The notes: generated by a model from the letters alone, not told the origin. A stretch of DNA of 16,225 nucleotides from an uncultured Flavobacteriaceae bacterium (GCA_913044085.1 CAJWNW010000032.1:1-16225), one strand, 5' to 3'. Positions 8,124 to 15,209 are shown, counted from the first letter of the stretch. Numbers and translations are program-made.

Positions 8124-8243
8124 TTATGATATAAAGCACCCCAAAGGGGTAATAACAATTGACACAGTCATAGTGGCTGTAATACCAAAAAAGGATAAGG
8201 TATTTAAGATGTTTTTAGATATTATCTCGTTGCGTAAATGCAT
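8124..8243 (-). CDS. Putative threonine/isoleucine-rich leader peptide of the thr operon
   Basis: A 39-codon ORF begins at ATG 8243 and ends at TAA 8124, 58 bp before the thrA ATG. Residues 21-32 read ITATMTVSIVIT: four threonines, three isoleucines and a methionine in twelve, all products of or derived from the aspartate pathway. A perfect -7 element lies just upstream, so the ORF would start within about a dozen bases of the transcript 5' end, as leader peptides do. A hairpin overlaps its last codons. E. coli thrL is the functional analogue, with Thr/Ile runs ahead of thrA, but there is no sequence identity. No competing antiterminator/terminator pair with a good U-run is obvious, so the mechanism could be translational. 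A chance small ORF remains possible. Confidence 0.6.
   Translation of the reverse strand: MHLRNEIISKNILNTLSFFGITATMTVSIVITPLGCFIS
8138..8150 (-). repeat. GC hairpin within the thr leader ORF
   Basis: On the minus strand ACCCC-TTT-GGGGT forms a 5-bp stem with a 3-nt loop, extendable by a T-G pair. It covers leader codons 32-36 and lies 12 nt before the leader stop codon. It is the only GC-rich hairpin in this AT-rich region. The sequence after it (GCTTTATAT) is a poor U-run, so it is a possible pause or attenuator stem rather than a clear terminator. Confidence 0.45.
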
Positions 8244-8259
8244 AGCCTAAAATTAGATT

Positions 8260-8267
8260 CAAATCTA
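8260..8267 (-). promoter_or_regulatory. -7 element of the thr operon promoter
   Basis: The minus strand reads TAGATTTG, a perfect TAnnTTTG. It ends 16 bp before the leader ATG at 8243, predicting a very short untranslated leader. The nearest upstream TTTTG ends at 8291, giving a 23-bp spacer rather than about 19, so the -33 element is weak. Confidence 0.55.
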
Positions 8268-8334
8268 TTGTTTTTAATGCATTAAAAAAACAAAACATGA
8301 AAAATTACGAATTATTAGCCTATAAAGAGAATCT

Positions 8335-8370
8335 CTTAAAATTTAATCAAAAATTAGTTTAAATTTTAAG
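8335..8370 (-). terminator. Perfect 12-bp AT hairpin downstream of fahA
   Basis: The arms at 8335-8346 and 8359-8370 are perfect inverted copies of 12 bp separated by 12 nt, beginning 36 nt after the fahA stop on the transcribed strand. The stem is almost all A/T and is followed by AGATTCTCTTT rather than a clean T-run. A second short palindrome (AAGAGA-A-TCTCTT, 8325-8337) overlaps its far end. A terminator or boundary role between fahA and the thr promoter is the simplest reading, but an operator is possible. The rest of the fahA-thr gap (8066-8405) holds the thr leader and promoter and is otherwise featureless AT-rich DNA. Confidence 0.4.
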
Positions 8371-8405
8371 ATTAATTCAATGGATTTAATAATGGTACAA
8401 CGAAA

Positions 8406-9680
8406 TTATTGTGCAGGAAGCAGTTTTGTTCGCACCTCTCCAAAACCAATTCTTACCGTCTTATTTTTACAATAGCCGCGCAATATAACAGTGTCGTGGT
8501 CTTCGATATAATTGCGTTCCGTTCCATTGTCTAATTGAACAGGCCTTTCTCCCTTCCATGCCAACTCTAACATGGATCCATAAGAATCAGCTGTAGGGCC
8601 AGATATGGTCCCACTTCCCATCATATCCCCAGCATTCACAGGACAACCGTTGACCGTATGATGTGCCAATTGTTGGGCCATGTTCCAATACATGTATTTA
8701 AAATTTGAACGCGTTACAATGGTTTCCTTGAAATTTTCAGGTTGAATGGCAACTTCTAAATGGATATCAAAACTTTTAGAGCCTTTGAATTGTAAATAGG
8801 GCAGTGGTTCTGGGGATTGTTTTGGGGAGGCTACTCGAAAAGGTTCTAAAGCATCTAAGGTTACAATCCAAGGGGACACTGAAGAGGCAAAGTTTTTACC
8901 AAGAAATGGACCCAATGGGACATATTCCCAACGTTGAATATCACGCGCGCTCCAATCGTTAAAAAGCAGCAAGCCAAAAATATAAGATTCGGCACTCTCA
9001 ATAGAAATGGTATCTCCAAGTTCATTGGCATCCGTTGTGATAAAAGCCATTTCTAGCTCAAAATCAACCGCTTTACTAGGTCCAAAAACGGGCGTTTCAC
9101 AGGCCGGCGGAAGGGTTTGGCCCTTGGGACGTCTAATAGGCGTGTTAGAGGGAATTATAGAAGAACTGCGCCCGTGGTAGCCAACAGGTAAATGCAGCCA
9201 ATTTGGCATCAATGCATTTTCTTTACCACGAAACATGGTTCCTACATTGGTAGCATGTTCCTTACTGGCATAAAAATCTGTATAATCTCCAATTTGAACC
9301 GGTAATTTCATTTCAATTTCATCCAATCTAAAAAGGACGGTGTTTTTATGTTGAATATTTGATTTGAGGCTTGGATTGTTGGCGTCAAATAGTTCTGCAA
9401 TTCTATTTCTGACAGCCCGCCAAGTTTGACGGCCATCAGCAATAAAGTCATTTAAAGTGTCTTGTAGAAAAATATCTTCGGTTAATGGAATTCCATCAAA
9501 ATAACCCAATTGGTGTAGCGCTCCAAGGTCAATAGCAGTGTCACCGATTCGCGTGCCAATGGTAATGATATCATCGCGTGTTAAAAAGACACCAAATGGA
9601 ATGTTTTGAATTGGAAAATCGGAATGGGGGTCGACATGTAGCCAAGAAGCACGATCAGGGTTGTTAGCATAATTTGGCAT
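8406..9680 (-). CDS. fahA: Fumarylacetoacetase
   Basis: The 424-residue protein hydrolyses fumarylacetoacetate to fumarate and acetoacetate, the last step of tyrosine and homogentisate degradation. Against the mammalian enzyme the key residues are present at a constant offset of nine: metal ligands D135, E208, E210 and D242, catalytic H142, R246, Q249 and K262. They sit in recognisable blocks: GDYTDFYASKEHATNVG at 131-147, VGYHGRSSSI at 166-175, and NDWSARDIQRWEY at 241-253. The N-terminal SH3-like domain (SWLHV, FPIQNIPFGVF) is complete, so this is the true FAH rather than a shorter FAH-family hydrolase. No other tyrosine-degradation gene is in the window. It is monocistronic, divergent from glyA, with its own -7 element at 9719-9726. 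Confidence 0.97.
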   Translation of the reverse strand: MPNYANNPDRASWLHVDPHSDFPIQNIPFGVFLTRDDIITIGTRIGDTAIDLGALHQLGYFDGIPLTEDIFLQDTLNDFIADGRQTWRAVRNRIAELFDANNPSLKSNIQHKNTVLFRLDEIEMKLPVQIGDYTDFYASKEHATNVGTMFRGKENALMPNWLHLPVGYHGRSSSIIPSNTPIRRPKGQTLPPACETPVFGPSKAVDFELEMAFITTDANELGDTISIESAESYIFGLLLFNDWSARDIQRWEYVPLGPFLGKNFASSVSPWIVTLDALEPFRVASPKQSPEPLPYLQFKGSKSFDIHLEVAIQPENFKETIVTRSNFKYMYWNMAQQLAHHTVNGCPVNAGDMMGSGTISGPTADSYGSMLELAWKGERPVQLDNGTERNYIEDHDTVILRGYCKNKTVRIGFGEVRTKLLPAQ

Positions 9681-9704
9681 GGTAATGAATGTTAATTAAT
9701 TTTT

Positions 9705-9726
9705 AATAAATCTTTATTCAAATATA
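9705..9726 (-). promoter_or_regulatory. fahA -7 element with adjoining start-site palindrome
   Basis: The minus strand has TATATTTG at 9726-9719, a perfect TAnnTTTG, about 38 bp before the fahA ATG. Directly abutting it at 9705-9718, over the predicted transcription start, is AATAAA-TC-TTTATT, a perfect 6-bp inverted repeat. No good -33 TTG is seen at 19 bp. The promoter call is fair; the palindrome as an operator is inference, since AT-rich DNA yields such repeats by chance. Confidence 0.5.
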
Positions 9727-9758
9727 TGTTTTTTAATGTATATGAGTGATGTTATACT

Positions 9759-9766
9759 TATTTTTG
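9759..9766 (+). promoter_or_regulatory. -7 element of the glyA promoter
   Basis: TATTTTTG is a perfect TAnnTTTG, ending 26 bp before the glyA ATG. The expected -33 TTG is only weakly approximated by ATG about 20 bp upstream. With the fahA element it makes a divergent promoter pair, 32 bp apart, in the 112-bp intergenic region 9681-9792. Confidence 0.55.
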
Positions 9767-9792
9767 CAAAGTATAATCTATAACTTAAACCT

Positions 9793-11064
9793 ATGCAACG
9801 CGACGCAGAAATTTTTGAACTCATACAAGCCGAAGAAAACCGTCAGCTCAACGGAATTGAACTTATTGCTTCTGAGAACTTTACAAGTGAACAAGTCATG
9901 GAGGCTACGGGATCTGTATTGACAAATAAATACGCTGAAGGTTATCCTGGAAAACGTTATTATGGCGGCTGCGAAGTGGTGGATCAAGTGGAACAAATTG
10001 CAATCGACCGTGCCAAAACCCTCTTTGGCGCTGCATGGGCCAATGTGCAACCGCATTCCGGCAGTCAGGCCAACACTGCAGTTTTTCACGCTTGTCTAAA
10101 GTTAGGTGATAAAATTCTAGGCTTTGATTTAGCCCATGGTGGGCACCTCACTCACGGCTCTCCAGTCAATTTTTCGGGGCGTTTATACAACCCTGTGTTC
10201 TATGGTGTTGAAAAAGAAACAGGAATGCTTAATTATGATAAAATTCAAGCTATTGCAACTGCAGAACAACCAAAGATGATTATTGCTGGGGCTTCGGCTT
10301 ATTCCAGAGATATTGATTACAAGCGTTTTAGAGAAATTGCTGATAGTGTTGGTGCTCTTCTATTAGGCGATATTTCACATCCTTCAGGATTAATTTCAAA
10401 GGGGATTTTAAACGATCCACTTCCACATTGTCATGTGGTCACCACGACCACGCATAAAACCCTGCGTGGCCCTCGAGGTGGTCTTATCATGATGGGTAAA
10501 GATTTTGAAAATCCATTTGGTCTGACTTTTAAATCTGGAAAACCAAAAATGATGTCATCCCTTTTAGATTCTGCCATTTTTCCAGGAAATCAAGGGGGCC
10601 CTTTAGAACATGTAATTGCTGGGAAAGCTATTGCATTTGGAGAAGCACTAACGGATGATTTCATGCATTATATCCTACAAGTTAAAAAGAACGCAGATGC
10701 CATGGCCAAAGCGTTTGTGAAACGGGGTTATGATTTGATTTCAGGTGGAACAGATAACCACATGATGCTTATTGATTTGCGTAATAAAAATATTACAGGT
10801 AAAGATGCGGAAAAAGCCCTTGTCAAGGCAGACATCACGGTCAACAAAAACATGGTGCCATTTGACACCCAAAGTCCATTTGTGACTTCAGGTATTCGGG
10901 TTGGAACTCCAGCAATTACCACGCGTGGATTACTCGAGAGTGATATGGAAACCATTGTCGCTTTTATTGATGAAGTTATATCTAATTATGAGGACGAAGC
11001 GGTATTGGAATCCGTGGCCAAACGCGTCAATGCTATGATGGGACACAGACCACTATTTGCTTAA
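9793..11064 (+). CDS. glyA: Serine hydroxymethyltransferase
   Basis: The 423-residue PLP enzyme interconverts serine plus tetrahydrofolate with glycine plus 5,10-methylene-THF, the main cytoplasmic source of glycine and one-carbon units. Landmarks are LNGIELIASENF (19-30), the NKYAEGYPGKRYYGG substrate loop (45-59), QPHSGSQAN (86-94) and the cofactor aspartate D193. The PLP lysine is K222 in VVTTTTHKTLRGPRGG (215-230). The block after D193 reads ISHPSGL where many bacteria have MAHIAGL; H196, which stacks on the cofactor, is kept. Length is normal. It is transcribed alone from a divergent promoter and ends 10 bp from a convergent lipoprotein gene with no visible terminator. Together with GcvT it links the window to glycine and C1 metabolism. 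Confidence 0.97.
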   Translation: MQRDAEIFELIQAEENRQLNGIELIASENFTSEQVMEATGSVLTNKYAEGYPGKRYYGGCEVVDQVEQIAIDRAKTLFGAAWANVQPHSGSQANTAVFHACLKLGDKILGFDLAHGGHLTHGSPVNFSGRLYNPVFYGVEKETGMLNYDKIQAIATAEQPKMIIAGASAYSRDIDYKRFREIADSVGALLLGDISHPSGLISKGILNDPLPHCHVVTTTTHKTLRGPRGGLIMMGKDFENPFGLTFKSGKPKMMSSLLDSAIFPGNQGGPLEHVIAGKAIAFGEALTDDFMHYILQVKKNADAMAKAFVKRGYDLISGGTDNHMMLIDLRNKNITGKDAEKALVKADITVNKNMVPFDTQSPFVTSGIRVGTPAITTRGLLESDMETIVAFIDEVISNYEDEAVLESVAKRVNAMMGHRPLFA

Positions 11065-11074
11065 AAACTCTCTT

Positions 11075-12646
11075 TTAATTTTCGAATTCAATGGCATTGA
11101 GGGCTCCAAGATCTGCAGGTGAGGGGCGGGGTGAACCTTTTAAATCCGTACTCAAGTCTCCAGCATTGATTCCAGCGCTAGCAGCGGGTGAATCGAGGGG
11201 TATTCCCATCTTGTTAGCACTTGGGTCAAGAAAAGCAGGGTCTGCATTAATAATCATATTCTCGTAAAGCGTGGGGTCTTGAAAATTATAGTAAGGGCCG
11301 GTAAAAATATTATTGGAATCGCTAAAACGTAAAAGACAATTTTTAAAATTGATATCGAAACCAGCCTCAGAAATATTTTCCAATAGAAGCTCTGGATTAT
11401 CATTGCCATAAATTATACAATTTGTAAAATTGGCACTAACCAAATCATTGGGAATTGTATTTTCATCTGCATCAATTGTAAAGTTATTTAACAAGAGGGC
11501 TGGGAGTTGACGAAAGCTATTGGTCCAGTAATTGGCGATTGTCGAATGAACAACATCATAGTTGCCCCCAGTGGCTGCAAAGGACGAAAATCCAGTATTA
11601 TTAATGACTAAATTTTCCGCTTTAATGTTGGTGGCACGGCCTAATATTCCATAGAGGCTCGCATTGTAAATTTGAGTGTTGGTGATTAACAGTTTCGAAA
11701 GATCGTCTTGGTTTCCATCTGTTAAAATACCAACTTTGCTGTTTTTTATGGTGGTATGGTTGAATTTATTGTCTGTACTGCCACTATACAGCCAAATGGT
11801 TTCCCATTGCCCAGGAACTTCTGAAAAGCCAGGTTCTAATCGATGTCCTTCAAGAATGATTTCATTTTCCATGACTTCAGCATCCAGGCTTGGAAGCCCA
11901 TTGGCATGAACAGAAGCGTTGTTGGTTACAAGCAGTCCAGAATTTGAATGAAAATGCAAACGCGCTCCGGCATCAATTGTGAGGGTTTGTCCATCTCCTA
12001 CTGCCGCAAATCCATATATCACGTATGGTTTTTCATTGGTAAAGGTCAACTCATCGTTTTCTAAAAACCGCCCTTGAAGGTTGGTTGCATCGGAATTGCC
12101 ATCGCCATCCACATCAAAGTTTAAAGTTTCAATGACTGTGGTCCCGCCTGAATCTGTAATTTGTTGTGGGTAGATAAAAACGGCATCTTTTACCAAAGTC
12201 ACCAATTCGACTGTCTGCACATTGGTTTGACCAAATTCAATCGCATCTGTGTATAAATATTGTACATCATTGGATACTAAATCTTGAATATCAATGGTGG
12301 TTTCAATAAAAACATACATGCTGTCTTTGGCCAATAATTCAACATCCGTAAATTCATTTCCCGATAAGGGAATATCTCCTGTCATTCCATCTACATTTAA
12401 GCGGTAATTGGAGTTTGGACCGTTCTGAAGTTTGATTTTTGGAATCAAAATATTATCATCCGAAGTATTGTAAACTTTTAGGGTGTAAGTGCTGGAACCA
12501 ATGTTGGTAAAAACGGTGTCTAAATATACGGTGTCTTTTGAAAAACGCAGGGCGCCTTCTGAAGCTGTGAAGTCGAAATCATTGCGACAAGAGCTCCAGA
12601 ATAATAAAAAACAGAATGTTAGCAGGTAGAAGATAGACTGTTTCAT
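11075..12646 (-). CDS. Outer-surface or periplasmic lipoprotein, beta-helix / choice-of-anchor-Q-like, function unknown
   Basis: This 523-residue protein starts with a hydrophobic signal (residues 4-17) and a lipobox-like W17-S-S-C20, so it is probably lipidated at C20; tryptophan at -3 is atypical. A beta-sandwich-like segment at about 30-120 (DTVFTNIGSSTYTLKVYN) resembles ASH/DUF1573-type domains. The middle, about 190-440, has repeated short strands rich in N, D and G (for example TTIKNSKVGIL, LVINNTGFSS, FTNCIIYGN), as in right-handed parallel beta-helices. The end (SPRPSPADLGALNA) matches the closing motif of choice-of-anchor Q domains. Beta-helix lipoproteins often bind or cleave polysaccharides, but no catalytic motif was identified. 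It follows the thioesterase gene after 50 bp, where only a 7-of-8 match to the -7 element is present. Confidence 0.75.
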   Translation of the reverse strand: MKQSIFYLLTFCFLLFWSSCRNDFDFTASEGALRFSKDTVYLDTVFTNIGSSTYTLKVYNTSDDNILIPKIKLQNGPNSNYRLNVDGMTGDIPLSGNEFTDVELLAKDSMYVFIETTIDIQDLVSNDVQYLYTDAIEFGQTNVQTVELVTLVKDAVFIYPQQITDSGGTTVIETLNFDVDGDGNSDATNLQGRFLENDELTFTNEKPYVIYGFAAVGDGQTLTIDAGARLHFHSNSGLLVTNNASVHANGLPSLDAEVMENEIILEGHRLEPGFSEVPGQWETIWLYSGSTDNKFNHTTIKNSKVGILTDGNQDDLSKLLITNTQIYNASLYGILGRATNIKAENLVINNTGFSSFAATGGNYDVVHSTIANYWTNSFRQLPALLLNNFTIDADENTIPNDLVSANFTNCIIYGNDNPELLLENISEAGFDINFKNCLLRFSDSNNIFTGPYYNFQDPTLYENMIINADPAFLDPSANKMGIPLDSPAASAGINAGDLSTDLKGSPRPSPADLGALNAIEFEN

Positions 12647-12696
12647 AAATGCGTGTTGAGTTGTAAAAATATAATTTTTAATCGAAACGAATCGGA

Positions 12697-13086
12697 TTAA
12701 TTAAAAATGCTTAAAAGATTTTCAGGAATTCTTTTGGGACGTTTTGTTTTTGGATCGGTCATACACCATTTTGTTTTGCTTTTTACCAACAGTTTCCCTG
12801 TTTTAGCATTTAAAATTTCGACCTCTCTAACACTAATGACTCCTTCACATTTGGAAACATAGGTTTTTAGGTGCAATGCTTCATTGACAAAAGCGGGCGC
12901 CTTGTAATCGATTTCATGTCGCATGACTACCCAAACATTGTCTTGGCGCTGCTTTGGGCTGGAAACAGATTCCCAGTGGGCTCTTGCCAAGCCTTGTATC
13001 CATTGTAAATACTGGATGTTATTGACATGGTTTAAATGATCTATATCATCTTGAGTGACGGTTCGGGTGGTTTCAAAAACTTGCAT
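12697..13086 (-). CDS. Acyl-CoA thioesterase, 4-hydroxybenzoyl-CoA thioesterase-like hot-dog fold
   Basis: The 129-residue protein is a single hot-dog domain. The N-terminal block D16-HLNHVNN-IQY (16-26) is the 4HBT/YbgC-type active-site region with the acidic residue and the conserved HVNN on the central helix, and MRHEIDYKAPA near 56 is the following conserved strand. Such enzymes hydrolyse acyl-CoA thioesters in the cytoplasm; the acyl group cannot be told from the sequence. Its ATG overlaps the stop of the upstream glutaminyl cyclase gene as TAATG, so translation is probably coupled even though one product is cytoplasmic and the other exported. A function in fatty acid or aromatic acid turnover is only inference. 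Confidence 0.85.
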   Translation of the reverse strand: MQVFETTRTVTQDDIDHLNHVNNIQYLQWIQGLARAHWESVSSPKQRQDNVWVVMRHEIDYKAPAFVNEALHLKTYVSKCEGVISVREVEILNAKTGKLLVKSKTKWCMTDPKTKRPKRIPENLLSIFN

Positions 13087-14120
13087 TAATTGGCGGGAAT
13101 GATTCGAACTTCAAATAGCTTATCCCAACGTTTGCCGGTGACAAACAGGGTTTTGGTATCTGGATTGTAGGCCATGCCATTTAAGACATCCAAACCAGGA
13201 TGGTTGGTGACTTTGTTTTTTAAGTCTTTAAAATCCAATACGGCTTCAATGGCGCCATTGATTGGATTGATAATGGCGACCCCGTTCTTCTGGTAGCGGT
13301 TGGCATAAATTTTTCCTTCTACCCATTCAAGTTCATTTAAATTTGTCAATCTTCCTTTATTGGTATAGGCTTGTATAAAACGTTCTTCTTCTAAAGTTTC
13401 AGCATTTAAAATCCAAATGTTTTCTGAACCATCTGTTTTGTATAATTGCCGGCCATCATTGCATAATCCCCAGCCTTCTTTGCTTTGACCGTAATTAAAG
13501 CTGCCTAATGTTTCAAAAGTATTGACATCGTAAATCAGGCCTCGATCTTCTTTCCAAGTGAGTTGATAGATTTTATCGTTTAAAACGGTTAAACCTTCAC
13601 CAAAATAGGATCTAGAGAGGTTGACATTTTTTAATATAGCATCATTTTTATAATCCAAGGCCCTGAGTTTTGATTCGCCATATTGGCCTGTACTTTCATA
13701 CAAAACGCCTTTATAAAATTCCAATCCTTGGGTATAGGAAGTAATGTCGTGGGGGTAAGTGTTGAGTAATTCATAGCTGTAAAGCTTGGGGGTGCTGCCA
13801 TTTACAACAATGACTTTTTGAAGTGCCACTTCTTTTTTACCACCGTAGAAGATTTCCGCTTTTATCATTTTTTCACCTAAACTGCTGTTCTGAAGCGAGA
13901 AAATATCCGTAACAGGGCTGTTGTTCATCACATAGTTCACAGAATCAATTTTCTTGTTGCTTGGGTTTGAAAGGGAGAGTTTTAGAGTGTCTGTATTGGA
14001 AATGACATTTTTATTGGCGTTGGTTTGTATTAAAAAGTGTTTAATAGGCTTTGAAGAATTTCCACAACCAGAGATAAAGGCAGCTACAATTATGATTTTC
14101 AATACTTTGTCCAAATGCAT
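13086..14120 (-). CDS. Glutaminyl-peptide cyclotransferase (plant/bacterial type), lipoprotein
   Basis: The 344-residue protein has a short signal peptide ending in the lipobox I16-S-G-C19, so it is exported and lipid-anchored. Residues about 25-110 form a divergent beta-rich domain. The rest is the glutamine cyclotransferase family (PF05096), a five-bladed propeller fold. It shows TYPHDITSYTQGLEFY at 121-136, YESTGQYGES at 141-150, FGEGLTVL near 168 and NELEWVEGKIYAN near 266. The enzyme cyclises N-terminal glutamine to pyroglutamate on secreted proteins, protecting them from aminopeptidases. That fits Bacteroidota, where many signal-peptidase products begin with Gln. It leads a minus-strand unit with the thioesterase and perhaps the following lipoprotein. 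No perfect -7 element is seen in 14121-14196. Family assignment is firm; substrates are unknown. Confidence 0.92.
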   Translation of the reverse strand: MHLDKVLKIIIVAAFISGCGNSSKPIKHFLIQTNANKNVISNTDTLKLSLSNPSNKKIDSVNYVMNNSPVTDIFSLQNSSLGEKMIKAEIFYGGKKEVALQKVIVVNGSTPKLYSYELLNTYPHDITSYTQGLEFYKGVLYESTGQYGESKLRALDYKNDAILKNVNLSRSYFGEGLTVLNDKIYQLTWKEDRGLIYDVNTFETLGSFNYGQSKEGWGLCNDGRQLYKTDGSENIWILNAETLEEERFIQAYTNKGRLTNLNELEWVEGKIYANRYQKNGVAIINPINGAIEAVLDFKDLKNKVTNHPGLDVLNGMAYNPDTKTLFVTGKRWDKLFEVRIIPAN

Positions 14121-14196
14121 GCGTTTGTTTTTATTTTTGGCAATTTATTTATTTATGTTCACTAAAAAAAATCCTAAAAAGATTATTAAAACATTG

Positions 14197-14204
14197 TATC
14201 TTTG
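14197..14204 (+). promoter_or_regulatory. -7 element of the SRP RNA promoter
   Basis: TATCTTTG is a perfect TAnnTTTG, placed 4 bp before the predicted 5' end of the SRP RNA helix, the right distance for a start site at about 14208-14210. No TTG is found 19 bp upstream, so the -33 element is degenerate. Confidence 0.65.
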
Positions 14205-14208
14205 ACCG

Positions 14209-14307
14209 AGGCAAGTTCTACACAACCAGCTCCTGTTGAATCCTCCAGGGCGGGAACGCAGCAAAGGTAAATGGTCGTAGCGGTGTGATGTAGGTCGCTT
14301 GCCTTTT
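14209..14307 (+). ncRNA. ffs: Signal recognition particle RNA, small bacterial type (4.5S)
   Basis: The roughly 98-nt transcript is closed by complementary ends AGGCAAG (14209-14215) and CTTGCCT (14298-14304). The apical domain IV carries the Ffh-binding site: GCG-GGAA-CGC at 14250-14259 gives the GNRA-type GGAA tetraloop, followed by the AGCA of the conserved internal loop at 14260-14263. The preceding CCTGTTGAATCCTCCAGG is the usual left arm. SRP RNA binds Ffh and with FtsY targets nascent membrane and secreted proteins to the translocon. It is a single-hairpin RNA without an Alu domain. A perfect -7 element lies just upstream, and the closing helix runs into seven T, which serve as terminator. 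It is divergent from the glutaminyl cyclase gene. Confidence 0.95.
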
Positions 14308-14310
14308 TTT
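14298..14310 (+). terminator. SRP RNA 3' end: closing helix plus T-run
   Basis: The 3' arm CTTGCC of the SRP RNA closing helix is followed by seven consecutive T (14304-14310), so the folded RNA itself acts as the stem of an intrinsic terminator. Some read-through to the SDR gene, which begins 54 bp later, is possible. Confidence 0.6.
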
Positions 14311-14363
14311 ATGCCTTTTGGTTTTCTAAATCTTTCTATCTTTAACCTACCTATTACGATATC

Positions 14364-15167
14364 ATGTCAAAAACAATATTTATTACCGGTGGCTCTTCAG
14401 GGATTGGAAAATGCATTGGAGAGTATTTAACCCAAAAGGGTTATGAGGTTTATGGCAGCAGCCGAAACCCTGAAAAATACAAGGATTCAAAATTTACACT
14501 TGTCGAATTAGACGTTACAAAACCAGACTCCATTCAAAAATGTGTGGAAAATCTATTGATAAAAACAGGCCATATTGATGTGCTCATCAACAATGCCGGT
14601 GCTGGCATTACAGGGCCTTTAGAAGAAATTCCAATGGAAATGGTGAAAACCAATTTTGAAACCAACTTGTTTGGGCCTATAGGAATGATCAATGCAGTCT
14701 TGCCCAGTATGCGTGCACAAAAGGCGGGACTTATCATCAATATCACTTCAATTGCTGGTTATATGGGCTTGCCATTTCGTGGGGTTTACAGTGCGAGTAA
14801 AGGGGCCCTGGAAATCATCACAGAGGCCTATCGTATTGAGTTAAAACCCTTTAATGTGCAGATGACCAACTTGGCGCCTGCGTCTTTTTCAACCAATATT
14901 GCGGCGGGGCGTTACCACGCGCCAGAAAATGATGATTCTCCTTATAAAGCCACCTATGGTAAAACCTTGAAATTACTCAACGGTCATGTGGATGCAGGGC
15001 AAGACCCTATAATTTTGGCTAAATTGGTGCACCGCATCATGCAAAGCAAACACCTAAAGATTCATTACAAAGCAGGGGCCTTTTTACAAAAGTTTTCGAT
15101 TGTATTGAAACGCATTTTACCAGATGCTGTATACGAACGGCTTTTGATGTCTTTTTATAAGCTTTAG
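14364..15167 (+). CDS. Classical short-chain dehydrogenase/reductase (SDR), substrate unknown
   Basis: The 267-residue oxidoreductase has the full classical SDR set: the cofactor loop TGGSSGIG (8-15), a DV at 50-51 contacting the adenine, NNAGAG (76-81), N101, the catalytic serine S129 in NITSIAG, and Y142-SAS-K146. A serine/arginine pair after the second beta-strand (GSSRNP, 31-36) favours NADP(H) over NAD(H). The C-terminal third is basic and hydrophobic, as in SDRs that act on retinoid, steroid or fatty-acyl-like substrates, but the substrate cannot be fixed. It lies between ffs and the transaldolase gene. A 7-of-8 -7 match, TATCTTTA at 14337-14344, with poor -33 spacing, is the only promoter candidate besides read-through from ffs. 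Confidence 0.9.
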   Translation: MSKTIFITGGSSGIGKCIGEYLTQKGYEVYGSSRNPEKYKDSKFTLVELDVTKPDSIQKCVENLLIKTGHIDVLINNAGAGITGPLEEIPMEMVKTNFETNLFGPIGMINAVLPSMRAQKAGLIINITSIAGYMGLPFRGVYSASKGALEIITEAYRIELKPFNVQMTNLAPASFSTNIAAGRYHAPENDDSPYKATYGKTLKLLNGHVDAGQDPIILAKLVHRIMQSKHLKIHYKAGAFLQKFSIVLKRILPDAVYERLLMSFYKL

Positions 15168-15209
15168 AAGAAAGCCGCTCAAGTTTTTAATAATTATTTG
15201 AATTGTAGC

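Noticed and set aside
8138..8150. ACCCC-TTT-GGGGT as a standard intrinsic terminator
   Set aside because: The stem is only 5 bp and the following sequence is GCTTTATAT rather than a U-run, so it is listed as a hairpin of unknown role.
9778..10089. 103-codon open frame on the minus strand
   Set aside because: Antisense to the conserved N-terminal part of glyA; Cys/Phe/His-rich shadow composition.
14209..14307. tRNA, tmRNA or riboswitch in the GC-richer non-coding block
   Set aside because: The GGAA tetraloop with AGCA and the closing helix identify SRP RNA; there is no cloverleaf or CCA end.
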